From: Methylovorus menthalis
GTDB lineage: Bacteria > Pseudomonadota > Gammaproteobacteria > Burkholderiales > Methylophilaceae
DNA length: 64,000 bases
Assembly: GCF_020523625.1 (NCBI RefSeq)
Contig: NZ_JAJAQH010000001.1
Location: 136,930-200,929 of the forward strand
Direction of reading: 5' to 3'
The notes beneath the pieces are model-generated. The model was not told where the DNA came from. It was given only the letters and a program-made list of their open reading frames with translations, and made no database searches. The translations under genes and the position numbers were made by a program. Of this stretch, positions 28,298-37,400 are shown one piece after another (the first letter of the stretch is position 1; the number at the start of each line of letters is the position of its first letter).

Positions 28298-28521
28298 GGC
28301 AGATCAGCGGGCGCCAGGTTGACCGTAATGCGGCGAGCAGGAAACTCGAACTGCGCCGTCTGCAAGGCAGCCCGCACTCTGTCCTTGCTCTCCTTCACCT
28401 CAGCTTCGGGTAAACCGACGATCGTAAAGCTGGGTAATCCATTTGCCAGGTGTACTTCCACCTCCACAGGTGGTGCATCCATGCCACACAATGCACGACT
28501 TTTGATGACCGCAAGTGACAT
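28293..28521 (-). pseudogene. comM: comM, 5' part, separated by transposon insertion
   Basis: The first 76 codons of ComM, from [18 protein letters not shown] to NLAPADLPK, closely match the YifB N-terminal domain. The frame then runs into transposon DNA and stops at 28231, giving a product without the AAA+ ATPase. It starts ten bases after the ubiK stop, so it remains in the ubiK transcript. Confidence 0.93.
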
Positions 28522-28530
28522 ATTCGGGAC

Positions 28531-28797
28531 CTACCTGTTGGTTTTTTGCAACAAAACTTCAAGTTCTGTCAGTTTTTGTTCCATTTTTTCCAACTTCTGC
28601 TGCGCCTCACCTAGCTGTTGCCTTGCAACCCGCAACAAATCGGCCTGTACGTCAAATTCCTCGCGAGAAACCAGCTCCAACTTGGTGAATGCGCCCTGTA
28701 ATAGTGCATTCAAATTCTTTTCCAGATCACCCAATGGGGATGATTTTGAAATTTCCTTTATTTTCAACGACAAGTCATTCAAAAAATCAGTGTTCAT
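28531..28797 (-). CDS. ubiK: Ubiquinone biosynthesis accessory factor UbiK (BMFP/YqiC family)
   Basis: The 88-aa protein has the family's amphipathic N-terminal part and a C-terminal coiled coil (residues about 50-85, QLGEAQQKLEKMEQKLTELE) for trimerisation. The signature REEFDVQADLLRVARQQL is clear. UbiK assists assembly of the aerobic Ubi complex with UbiJ. It begins the ubiK-comM operon and is divergent from torF. Confidence 0.9.
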   Translation of the reverse strand: MNTDFLNDLSLKIKEISKSSPLGDLEKNLNALLQGAFTKLELVSREEFDVQADLLRVARQQLGEAQQKLEKMEQKLTELEVLLQKTNR

Positions 28798-28863
28798 GTT
28801 TCATTTACCTCCATCCATTACGCCATATCGGCTGTTATTCAGTGCGCGCATACAACTGTAAAC

Positions 28864-28878
28864 GCACCATAGGGGTGC
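28864..28878. promoter_or_regulatory. Putative NtrC-binding site upstream of torF-glnK-amtB
   Basis: GCACCATAGGGGTGC is a 15-base dyad with perfect GCACC/GGTGC arms, matching the NtrC enhancer core GCACC-N5-GGTGC. Its centre lies about 128 bp upstream of the predicted start of the sigma-54 promoter, a normal enhancer distance. Confidence 0.75.
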
Positions 28879-28972
28879 CGCAAATTATTGTAAACAAGGA
28901 AATACTCTCATTGTTTCACCCAGCTCATTACTTTAGCATTGTAACTCAATGTTTTTCCGTGCTTTGTCTTTT

Positions 28973-28988
28973 TGGCACGAGTGTTGCT
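28973..28988 (+). promoter_or_regulatory. Sigma-54 (RpoN) promoter of torF-glnK-amtB
   Basis: TGGCACGAGTGTTGCT matches the -24/-12 consensus TGGCACG-N4-TTGCW exactly. Transcription would start near 28999, giving a leader of about 42 bases before the torF ATG. Confidence 0.85.
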
Positions 28989-29040
28989 TTATGTTTGTTG
29001 CTCGTTTTATGTTGTTTTTTTACTCTGAAAGGAAATTCAA

Positions 29041-29864
29041 TGCGTAAATCGCTTTTACTGGTAGCCGTTCTTGGCACCTTCGCAGCACCTGCTGCCGTTT
29101 TGGCCGCCGACGCTGCCGCTGAAGAAGCTACTTCGCCACACACTTTCTCTTACAACATTGGCCTCTATAGCCAATACATCTTCCGTGGCTTGACCCAAAC
29201 TGGTCGCGAGCCAGCTCTGCAAGGCGGCGTTGACTACTCCCACTCCAGCGGTTTCTACCTGGGTTCCTGGGGTTCTAACGTTAGCTGGGTAAAGGATGGC
29301 GGCTACAAGCAAGATTCCAGCCTTGAAGTTGACGTTTACGGTGGCTACAAGAATACCATTGGCGACACTGGCATTACTTATGACATCGGTGCCCTGCAAT
29401 ACCTCTATCCAGGTTCCAAGGAAAGTGGCTTGGGCGCTGCTGGCCTGACCGATCCAAACACCACTGAAATCTACGGTGCTCTGGGCTGGAATTGGATCAC
29501 TGTAAAGAACTCTTATGTTGTTTCCAAGGGTGCTTTCGGTGTTGAAGATGGTCGCGGTTCCAACTATGTTGAAGCTAACGTTCTGTACCCATTCGCTGAC
29601 ACTGGCTACTCGCTGATCGCTCACGTTGGTTATCAGTACTTTGACGGCACATCCACTGCCGGTGCAACTCGCCTCGACAACGACAAGGTATATACCTACA
29701 CCGATTGGAAACTGGGTGCAGTTAAGACCTGGGCTAACGGCGTTAACGTTGGTGGTTACTACACCGGCACCGATGCTGGTGACGACGGCTGGAAAAATGC
29801 TGGTACCAACAACCGCAACCTGGGCCGTGATGCATTCACGTTCTTCGTTCAAAAAACCTTCTAA
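29041..29864 (+). CDS. TorF-family putative outer-membrane porin
   Basis: The 274-aa protein has a signal peptide (MRKSLLLVAVLGTFAAPAAVLAADA, cleavage after about residue 22) followed by alternating beta strands rich in Tyr, Gly and Trp and ending in Phe (FFVQKTF), as in outer-membrane barrels of the TIGR02001/TorF type. AAAGGA precedes the ATG at 29041; a longer upstream frame has no support. It is the first gene behind an NtrC/sigma-54 promoter and precedes glnK-amtB, which suggests a role in letting small nitrogen compounds cross the outer membrane when nitrogen is scarce. That role is inference. Confidence 0.85.
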
Positions 29865-29905
29865 ATTCATTTAACCCTCAAGGTTAAATTGTTTAGTTAA
29901 ACTGG

Positions 29906-30300
<395 letters not shown>

Positions 30301-30312
30301 TAGGGGACAGCC

Positions 30313-31752
30313 ATGAAACGATTTTTATCTCTGATTACATTAGTTGGTATGTTGGGCCTGGGCACACTGGGCGCCAGCACCATTGGTTTTGCCGAAGATG
30401 AAGCTCCGGCAGCCACCACCACCGAGGCGGCACCTGCTGCTGCCCCAGCTGAAGCAGCGCCAGCCGCTGAAGCAGCTGCTCCCGCAGAAGCAGCACCGGC
30501 TGCTGCTGCTGAAGAACCAAAAATGGATACCGGCAGCACTGCCTGGATGATCACAGCTACCGTACTGGTCGTGATGATGGCCGTACCTGGCCTGGCACTG
30601 TTCTACGGCGGCCTGGTTCGCACCAAGAACATGCTGTCCGTTGGCATGCAGGTATTCGTTGCTTTCTCCCTGATTTCCGTCCTGTGGGCCGTGTATGGCT
30701 ACAGCATGGCCTTCTCGGAAGGGAATGCGATTGTCGGCGGATTAAGCAAAGCTTTCCTGGCAGGTGTGACGCCTGACAGCCTCAGCGGTGTTATCCCTGA
30801 GTATGTCTTCATCACCTTCCAGCTGACCTTTGCTGCCATTACGCCAGCCCTGATCATTGGTGGTTTCTCCGAGCGTACCAAGTTCCCAGCTGTACTGCTG
30901 TTCCTGGCACTGTGGGTGACCTTCGTTTACATCCCTATCGCCCACATGGTTTGGGGCGGTGGTCTGCTGAGCGATGCTGGCCCATTGTTTAACGGTCACG
31001 GCGCTAAGGACTTTGCTGGTGGTACTGTTGTTCACATCAACGCTGGTATTGCAGCGCTGGTGGGTGCACTGGTTATCGGCAAGCGCATTGGTTACGGCAA
31101 AGAAGCCATGCCTCCACACAACCTGGTGATGACGCTGATTGGCGCCTCCCTGCTGTGGGTGGGTTGGTTCGGTTTCAACGTAGGTAGCGAACTGGCTGTT
31201 GACGGTGTTGCTGGTCTGGTTCTGATCAATACACAACTGGCTACTGGCGCTGCTGTTGTTGGCTGGGTATTTGCTGAATGGCTGTTCAAGGGCAAACCAA
31301 GCATGTTGGGTGCTGCTTCTGGCGCGATTGCTGGTCTGGTTGCCATCACTCCTGCTTGCGGCTTCATCGGCCCAATGGGTTCCATCATCCTCGGCTTCCT
31401 GGCCAGCTTCATCAGCCTCTGGGCCGTTACCAAGCTGAAAAATGCTCTGGGTTATGATGACTCTCTGGATGTATTCGGCGTACACGGTATTGCTGGTATC
31501 CTGGGTGCTATTGCAACGGGTGCACTGATGTCTGCAGACTTCGGCGGCGTTGGTTATGCTGAAGGCGTGACCATGAGCCAGCAAGTGACAACCCAAGCCA
31601 TCGCAGTAGGTATCACTGTGGTATGGACTGGCGTGATCAGCTACATCCTGTTCAAGATTGTTGACATCGTCATCGGCCTGCGCGCAAGCGAAGAGTCCGA
31701 GCGCGAAGGTCTGGACACCACTGAACATGGTGAACGTGCTTACCACTACTAA
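30313..31752 (+). CDS. amtB: Ammonium transporter AmtB
   Basis: The 479-aa channel moves ammonium across the inner membrane. A signal-peptide-like segment is followed by a low-complexity Ala/Pro/Glu region (about residues 28-72), then eleven membrane helices. Key features are GGLVRTKNM, the Phe gate region, and paired His positions in VVHINAG and VFGVHGIAG. The C-terminal cytosolic tail (RASEESEREGLDTTEHGERAYHY) is the GlnK-docking tail. Length is greater than E. coli AmtB (428) mainly because of the Ala-rich spacer. Confidence 0.95.
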   Translation: MKRFLSLITLVGMLGLGTLGASTIGFAEDEAPAATTTEAAPAAAPAEAAPAAEAAAPAEAAPAAAAEEPKMDTGSTAWMITATVLVVMMAVPGLALFYGGLVRTKNMLSVGMQVFVAFSLISVLWAVYGYSMAFSEGNAIVGGLSKAFLAGVTPDSLSGVIPEYVFITFQLTFAAITPALIIGGFSERTKFPAVLLFLALWVTFVYIPIAHMVWGGGLLSDAGPLFNGHGAKDFAGGTVVHINAGIAALVGALVIGKRIGYGKEAMPPHNLVMTLIGASLLWVGWFGFNVGSELAVDGVAGLVLINTQLATGAAVVGWVFAEWLFKGKPSMLGAASGAIAGLVAITPACGFIGPMGSIILGFLASFISLWAVTKLKNALGYDDSLDVFGVHGIAGILGAIATGALMSADFGGVGYAEGVTMSQQVTTQAIAVGITVVWTGVISYILFKIVDIVIGLRASEESEREGLDTTEHGERAYHY

Positions 31753-31782
31753 GCCTTAACGCTTAAGTAGCAGTTAGTCAAA

Positions 31783-31810
31783 ACGGGCGCAGCAATGCGC
31801 CCGTTTTTTT
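31783..31810 (+). terminator. Rho-independent terminator of amtB
   Basis: The stem ACGGGCGC/GCGCCCGT with a six-base loop is followed by seven T residues, 31 bp after the amtB stop. Its stem is nearly the same as that of the terminator at 32088-32114. Confidence 0.92.
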
Positions 31811-31898
31811 ATTGTCTAGACTCCATCAAAAGCCAACTCCTCTTACAGCCCAGCATCTAATCTCGTTCCGGTTGGCATGATAGGCAGCTGCTTGGTTT

Positions 31899-31915
31899 TG
31901 CACATCAATGGTGCA
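31899..31915. promoter_or_regulatory. Putative NtrC-binding site upstream of the candidate sRNA
   Basis: TGCACATCAATGGTGCA is a dyad (TGCAC-N7-GTGCA) matching the NtrC consensus TGCACCA-N3-TGGTGCA well. A further TGCAC half-site follows at 31919-31923. The centre is about 106 bp before the predicted start of the sigma-54 promoter below. Confidence 0.75.
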
Positions 31916-31986
31916 CAAATGCACATTTTTAGCTTTGAGAAGCTATTCATACTCAGAGAATGGCCCCAAAATGGAGGCAGAAAAGC

Positions 31987-32002
31987 TGGCACAGCGTTTG
32001 CT
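31987..32002 (+). promoter_or_regulatory. Sigma-54 (RpoN) promoter in the amtB-gshA interval
   Basis: TGGCACAGCGTTTGCT matches TGGCAC-N5-TTGCW without a mismatch. GC of the -12 element falls at 32000-32001, so transcription should start around 32012. No gene follows before a terminator at 32088. Confidence 0.82.
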
Positions 32003-32011
32003 TATGTATGA

Positions 32012-32114
32012 CTAGGCATAAATTGCTCCACACCTCGGTGTTAAGAACATTTTATTGCTCGGTTTCCATGCATTATCTCCTCCTCTTCGGGCGCAATCTG
32101 CGCCCGTTTTTTTT
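32012..32114 (+). ncRNA. Candidate NtrC/sigma-54-dependent small RNA (about 100 nt)
   Basis: The unit is defined by a sigma-54 promoter with an upstream NtrC-type site and a Rho-independent terminator. Within it are a small hairpin (ACAC-CUCG-GUGU, 32025-32036 region), an A/U-rich single-stranded middle, and a CU-rich stretch (AUCUCCUCCUCUU, about 32075-32087) just before the terminator stem. The CU-rich stretch is complementary to strong Shine-Dalgarno sequences. I see no ORF with a ribosome binding site. Nitrogen-controlled sRNAs with such promoters (for example NrsZ of Pseudomonas) are known in principle; I do not recognise this one. Alternative: an attenuated leader of gshA. Confidence 0.65.
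32088..32114 (+). terminator. Rho-independent terminator of the candidate sRNA
   Basis: The stem CGGGCGCA/TGCGCCCG with a three-base loop is followed by eight T residues, 56 bp before the gshA start. Confidence 0.92.
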
Positions 32115-32170
32115 AGGCAGATGGATGCAACTAAGCTAAAATCCTACGGACTCATACAATTTGATTGAAT

Positions 32171-33448
32171 ATGGTCCCTCATCTCACAACGGCCTTGACT
32201 GGCCCCCTGTTATCCCTTGAGCAACGCATGCTGGCAGCCATGCCGCAAATCGAACATTGGTTCCGTAGCCAATGGGCGGAATACAGCGTTCCCTTTTATG
32301 CGTCGGTTGATTTGCGCAATGCGGGTTTCAAACTGGCCCCGGTAGATACCAACCTCTATCCCGGCGGATTCAATAACCTTAATCCAGAATTTTTATCCCT
32401 CTGCGTGCAGGCCGCCATGAGCGCCGTAGAGAAGATCTGTCCGGATGCCAGGCGTCTGCTGGTCATTCCTGAAAACCATACGCGCAATACCTTTTATCTG
32501 CGCAATGTGGCAGCACTGACCAATATCCTGCGGCATGCTGGCCTGGAGGTACGGATAGGCAGCATTTCCCCCGAGATTACCGAACCCACCCATCTGGAAA
32601 CTCACGATGGCGGCAGCATCCTGCTCGAGCCAGTACAACGCAAAGGCAACCGCCTGGTGCTGGATGATTTCGACAGCTGCGCCATTCTGCTCAATAACGA
32701 TTTATCCGGTGGCGTGCCGGAGATCCTGCAGGGTCTGGAACAGACCCTGATCCCCCCCTTGCATGCTGGCTGGGCCACCCGCCGCAAATCGCAGCACTTC
32801 AGTGCCTACAACCGCGTTGCCAAAGACTTCGCCAACCTGCTTGGCATTGATGAGTGGCTGCTGAACCCATACTTTGATACCTGCAGCGGCCTGGATTTTC
32901 ATGCGCGCGTGGGAGAAGCCGAGCTTGCGGAAAAAGTGGATCAGTTACTGGCCAAAATTCGGATCAAGTACGCCGAGTATGGGGTTGAGCAAGATCCTTT
33001 TGTCATCGTAAAAGCCGATGCAGGCACCTACGGCATGGGTATCATGACCGTGAAAAGCCCCGACGATGTCAAAGACCTCAACCGCAAGCAGCGCAATAAA
33101 ATGGCTGTGGTCAAAGAAGGCATGCAAGTATCAGAGGTGATCCTGCAAGAGGGGGTATACACCTTTGAATGTATCCATGATGCGGTTGCTGAGCCTGTGG
33201 TCTACATGATGGATCATTTTGTGGTGGGCGGTTTTTACCGCGTACATACTGGCCGTGGCATCGACGAAAACCTCAATGCGCCGGGCATGCACTTCGAACC
33301 GCTGGCCTTCGAGAAACCATGCTCTCTTCCCGACTGTGCGGGTGCGCCTGATGCACCACCCAATCGCTTCTATGCCTATGGCGTGGTCGCGCGACTCGCC
33401 TTGCTGGCAGCGGCAATTGAGCTGCAAGAACACGACCCAGACCAATAA
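32171..33448 (+). CDS. gshA: Glutamate-cysteine ligase, proteobacterial type 3
   Basis: The protein of about 425 aa catalyses the first step of glutathione synthesis. It belongs to the type found in betaproteobacteria, Thiobacillus and relatives, unrelated in sequence to E. coli GshA. Recognisable segments are PFYASVDLRNAGFKLAPVD, PGGFNNL, KADAGTYGMG and GGFYRVHTGR. The ATG at 32171 is used; a TTG two codons upstream is also in frame. Only two bases separate its stop from gshB, so the two are co-translated. Confidence 0.92.
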   Translation: MVPHLTTALTGPLLSLEQRMLAAMPQIEHWFRSQWAEYSVPFYASVDLRNAGFKLAPVDTNLYPGGFNNLNPEFLSLCVQAAMSAVEKICPDARRLLVIPENHTRNTFYLRNVAALTNILRHAGLEVRIGSISPEITEPTHLETHDGGSILLEPVQRKGNRLVLDDFDSCAILLNNDLSGGVPEILQGLEQTLIPPLHAGWATRRKSQHFSAYNRVAKDFANLLGIDEWLLNPYFDTCSGLDFHARVGEAELAEKVDQLLAKIRIKYAEYGVEQDPFVIVKADAGTYGMGIMTVKSPDDVKDLNRKQRNKMAVVKEGMQVSEVILQEGVYTFECIHDAVAEPVVYMMDHFVVGGFYRVHTGRGIDENLNAPGMHFEPLAFEKPCSLPDCAGAPDAPPNRFYAYGVVARLALLAAAIELQEHDPDQ

Positions 33449-33450
33449 TT

Positions 33451-34386
33451 ATGCGGCTACTCTTCATCCTGGACCCGCTGGACAAGCTGGTCAGTTACAA
33501 GGACACCAGCCTCGCCATCATGCGCGAGGCAGCACGTCGCGGCCACGCCCTGGCTGTATGTGAGCAACAGCAAGTGCTACTGCGCCATGACAAAGTCACC
33601 GTGCAGTATCGCGACTTTGCCTTTGGCGAGCATGGCTATGTGCTGGGAGAGTTGCAGGAAACAGCGCCCGAGCAGTTTGAGGCGGTGCTGATGCGTAAAG
33701 ACCCGCCGTTTGATAATGAATTTCTCTATAGCACATACCTGCTGGAAATGGCCGAGCGGCAAGGCGCACGCATATTGAACGCGCCACAGGCTCTACGCGG
33801 CTGGAACGAAAAACTCTCCATCACCCGCTTCCCACAATTTGCGCCGCCATTTCTGGTAACACGCCAGCGGGCGCTGATTCGTGAGTTTTTGGCCACCCAC
33901 GGCGATATCGTGGTCAAGCCGCTGGATGGCATGGGCGGCAGTAGCGTGTTCCGCTTAACGCAGCAAGACCCTAACATCGGCGTCATCCTGGAAACCATCA
34001 CCGATTTTGAGCGCCGCACCATCATGGCCCAGCGCTACCTGCCGGAGATCGTCAAAGGCGATAAACGTATCCTGATCATCAATGGTGAACCCGTGCCGTA
34101 TGCCTTGGCACGCATCCCGCAAAATGGGGAAACACGTGGCAACCTGGCAGCGGGTGGCAAAGGCGTAGCGCAACTGTTAACCGAACGCGATCGCGAAATT
34201 GCCACGACGGTAGGCAAGGTATTAAAAGCGAATGGTCTCTTCCTGGTGGGATTGGATGTGATTGGCGACAGCCTGACAGAAGTGAATGTCACCAGCCCGA
34301 CGGGCATGGTGGAAATAGCCGCGCAGACTGACTGCAATCCGGCAGTACTCATGGTGGATGCCCTGGAAATATTGCATCAGGCATAA
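33451..34386 (+). CDS. gshB: Glutathione synthetase
   Basis: The 311-aa ATP-grasp enzyme joins gamma-glutamylcysteine and glycine. Typical segments are LVSYKDTSLAIMREA near the start, VMRKDPPFD, VVKPLDGMGGSSVF (ATP-grasp loop) and EVNVTSPTGM near the end. Length matches E. coli GshB (315). Glutathione is also the cofactor for formaldehyde handling in many methylotrophs. Confidence 0.95.
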   Translation: MRLLFILDPLDKLVSYKDTSLAIMREAARRGHALAVCEQQQVLLRHDKVTVQYRDFAFGEHGYVLGELQETAPEQFEAVLMRKDPPFDNEFLYSTYLLEMAERQGARILNAPQALRGWNEKLSITRFPQFAPPFLVTRQRALIREFLATHGDIVVKPLDGMGGSSVFRLTQQDPNIGVILETITDFERRTIMAQRYLPEIVKGDKRILIINGEPVPYALARIPQNGETRGNLAAGGKGVAQLLTERDREIATTVGKVLKANGLFLVGLDVIGDSLTEVNVTSPTGMVEIAAQTDCNPAVLMVDALEILHQA

Positions 34387-34416
34387 AAAAGCGGCTATTT
34401 CTCGCGAAATAGCCGC
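34385..34416. terminator. Rho-independent terminator between gshB and pilY1
   Basis: The stem GCGGCTATTTC/GAAATAGCCGC has a TCGC loop. The A-run at 34385-34390 gives a U-run on the minus strand, so it ends the pilin operon transcript; the stem may also stop gshB transcription. Confidence 0.85.
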
Positions 34417-34439
34417 TGCCTGTCCACCGTAACTTTCAA

Positions 34440-37400
34440 CTATTCTGTCGTAATCTCGCGCCAGCTTGATCGAGTTGGCGTTTGAGAGGTTCCCGGCAAT
34501 GGTGGTGGAGTACTGGAGGCTAAGGGGGCATTCGTATCCCCACCCACAGTAGATGTGGTATAGCGCAGACTCCCATTGGGCAGGGTATACAACGACAACC
34601 CTGTTACCAAACCACCCGACGAGTTATAGCTGCCCTGCGCGCTACTGCCCGCCGTAGTAAATCGTCCGGTTTTGTAATCAAAGAAATATATCCAGCTATC
34701 CCCGCCCGGACTGCAGGCATCCCCACTGGGAATCCCACTTGCCACCACCAGTGTCCCCAGTCCCAGCTGGGGATTGACGAATACGCGCTCGCCGGTAGTA
34801 GGAAGATCCGCATACCAGCTGCCATTGACACCCGTGCCACTTACGGTAGCCGAGTTCCCCGATTTAGTGATTGTGATGGGATTGGCTCTTGGATTACTAA
34901 TTGCCGAGCCAGTATCGCGCAGAGCATAAATGCTCTGAACACCAGTCGTTGCCAAGTCGGTCAGTCCGAGATAAGCACCGGTGGCCACATACACGATATG
35001 CGCAGTGCTGCCTGAAATCGCACCTAGCTGAGGTTTGGTCGTGATGGGCTGCGCGGTGTTGCCATATTTCAGCTGTGCCAGTGTGGTGACATTGTAATCA
35101 CTCATGTTAAAGCGCCAGACATTCCCTAACAGATCGCCGCCATATACCTGGGTGATGGTGGCATCCGCATTCGGGTTATCCGCCCAGCCAGCGATGCGGG
35201 ATAATCCACTCGGTGTCGTCGTATCGCCCACGCCAGTTGACACCTTCTTGATCAGTGCGCCGGTGAGCGCATTGAGCACATACAAGTAGCCTTTGCCATC
35301 GCCTGGCGTAACATTGTTATACCCCGATGTAACCATCACCACCCAGGTACCATTGGGCAATTTACCGATCACCGCATTGCCAAAGCTGTAACCCAGGTTG
35401 TCATCAGCGACGTCGCAATAGGTACTGTCACTGCAAAACTCCCACAAACCTTTCGGTGCAGTAGGGTCAGTGACGTCAAGTGCGTAGTAGCCACGACCGC
35501 CCCCATTCAAGCCACCGACCAGGATGGTTTTCCAACCACCACCAGCAAAGATATCCATGACAATAGGCGAACCATCCACATAGTATTTATGTTTGGAAGA
35601 ATAATTTTTATCAGCCAGCGCATACATATTCTGCATGACCACCCGCGGCACAAACGCCCAGCGCTCGGCGCCGGTGTCCGTATTGAATGCATGCAACATC
35701 CCGTCGTTGCCCCCCACATACAGCGTGCCTGGACGATTGCTATTGGCTGACTTGAATGTCCCATAGCTAGGCGAGACATAATCGCCAAAATTGTAGCGAG
35801 GCGCTTTCACATAAGCCGGAATGGAGTTGGCCAAGTCGCCCAGCACGTGATCGCGATCCCGGAAAGCCTTGCCGGCTTGTGGATTGCTTCCCACATTTTC
35901 ATGCTGGCTTTGGCCGCGCAAGAAATTAATAAGATTGGTAGCGTTATTGGCAATGGTCTGGGTCGTCGAGTTAAGTACCGGGCACTGCGATAGCTTGCTG
36001 CACTGGTTGGTAAACAGTAGCACCTCGGTAGAGCTGAGGTTAGCGGTATTAAATGGCACCAAGGCTCGGCTGGTATTCATTTTGTAGATAGTACGCGTAT
36101 CCGTATCAATACCGCCCTTGGCGTCGAGCTGGCTTTGGGCGGACCAAAGGTTGGCCGAGGTGGCCAAGCCAGTGGTCAAGTCGACGGTGCCCGCGACTAT
36201 TTCACCATCCCACTTCACCGTGCGATAGGTGGCATTAAAAGCATAGTTATCCCCTGAAGTCAGATTCGGGCTACTGGTGGTCGCGGCAGATGCATCAGTT
36301 GACTTGGTATTCACCGCTGCCAAGGCAGTTTGTAACCCGGAAGTTACGGCAGAGGGATCGGATGCGCTGAAATAACGACCTCGGCCATTGACGGCGGCAT
36401 GCCAGAGATCGTCCACAGCAGTCAGCGTGTCGGCAACCGGCAGGGGCCAATTCTTGACGCCATCGATAATGTCCTTGAAGTCGCCCTGTGGCGTCTGGTA
36501 ATAAGGATCGTATTCCAGCTCACCATTCAGACCCAGACCCAAGGTAAAGGTCACCATATGCTGCTGGTTGTTATTGTCGGTAGGCGACTTCAACAGATCA
36601 CTGGCTGGCATGGAAGGCCGCAGGTCGGTCTGGTAATAATACAGGGCCACATCCGCCAAAGTGTTGGTAGCGTTGGCGACGCCGCCATCGTATACACCAT
36701 CGGCACGCTTGGCGTAGCCGGTGTTGGTGTTGTCCTGATTGCCGATGGCGCTTGTACCATCCAGCTGCACGCCAGCATTCCCATTCCAGTAGCCGTCCGT
36801 AGTCAGAATGGTGAAATTCTGCTGGCAGGAATACTGCATCGGGTCATCCGTCGTCATGGAGTTGATACCATTGGTCTTGCCACCATAGTAGCGTCCCACG
36901 CGCGAGAGCGCCTCGCGCAAGGGCGTACCACCACTCGGGTCCATGCCATACAGGCGCTGATACCATGTTTTCTTGTTGGTGGCGTTAAAGGTATCCAGCT
37001 TGAGGAATTTGCTGGCAGCGGTGTTCAGTGTAATAAACCCCACCCGGTAAGCATCATCCAGCGAGCTGAAAGCCCGACCTGCGGAGCTTTTCATGTTCAT
37101 CATGCGCGTGCGGTAATAGGCATACCAGTTGGCAAAATTGTTCATTTCCTCGGTATAACTGCAAGTACTGCCACTGCAGTCTGTGCGATTTTCACCCTTG
37201 GTAAAAGTAGCCCCGGAAACAATATTCACACGCTTGAATTTTCCATACCGCGCATACCGAAACCCAGTGTTCAGGTTAAATGCAGCCTGGCAACTACCGG
37301 TAGCCGGGTTGGTAGTCGTTCCGGCATTGGCATTGCTGGAGCAATACCGCACATACGCCGGAACACTGTAGGTCGTAGTAGCCGCAGCCTGCACATTGCA

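Noticed and set aside
28689-29040. N-terminal extension of the torF frame
   Set aside because: The extra 117 residues overlap ubiK and the sigma-54 promoter. The start at 29041 has a ribosome binding site and a proper signal peptide.
32068-32130. Mini-ORF starting ATGCATTATCTC overlapping the terminator in the candidate sRNA
   Set aside because: It has no ribosome binding site, runs through the terminator stem and T-run, and its Leu-rich beginning follows from the CU-rich stretch. A leader peptide is unlikely.
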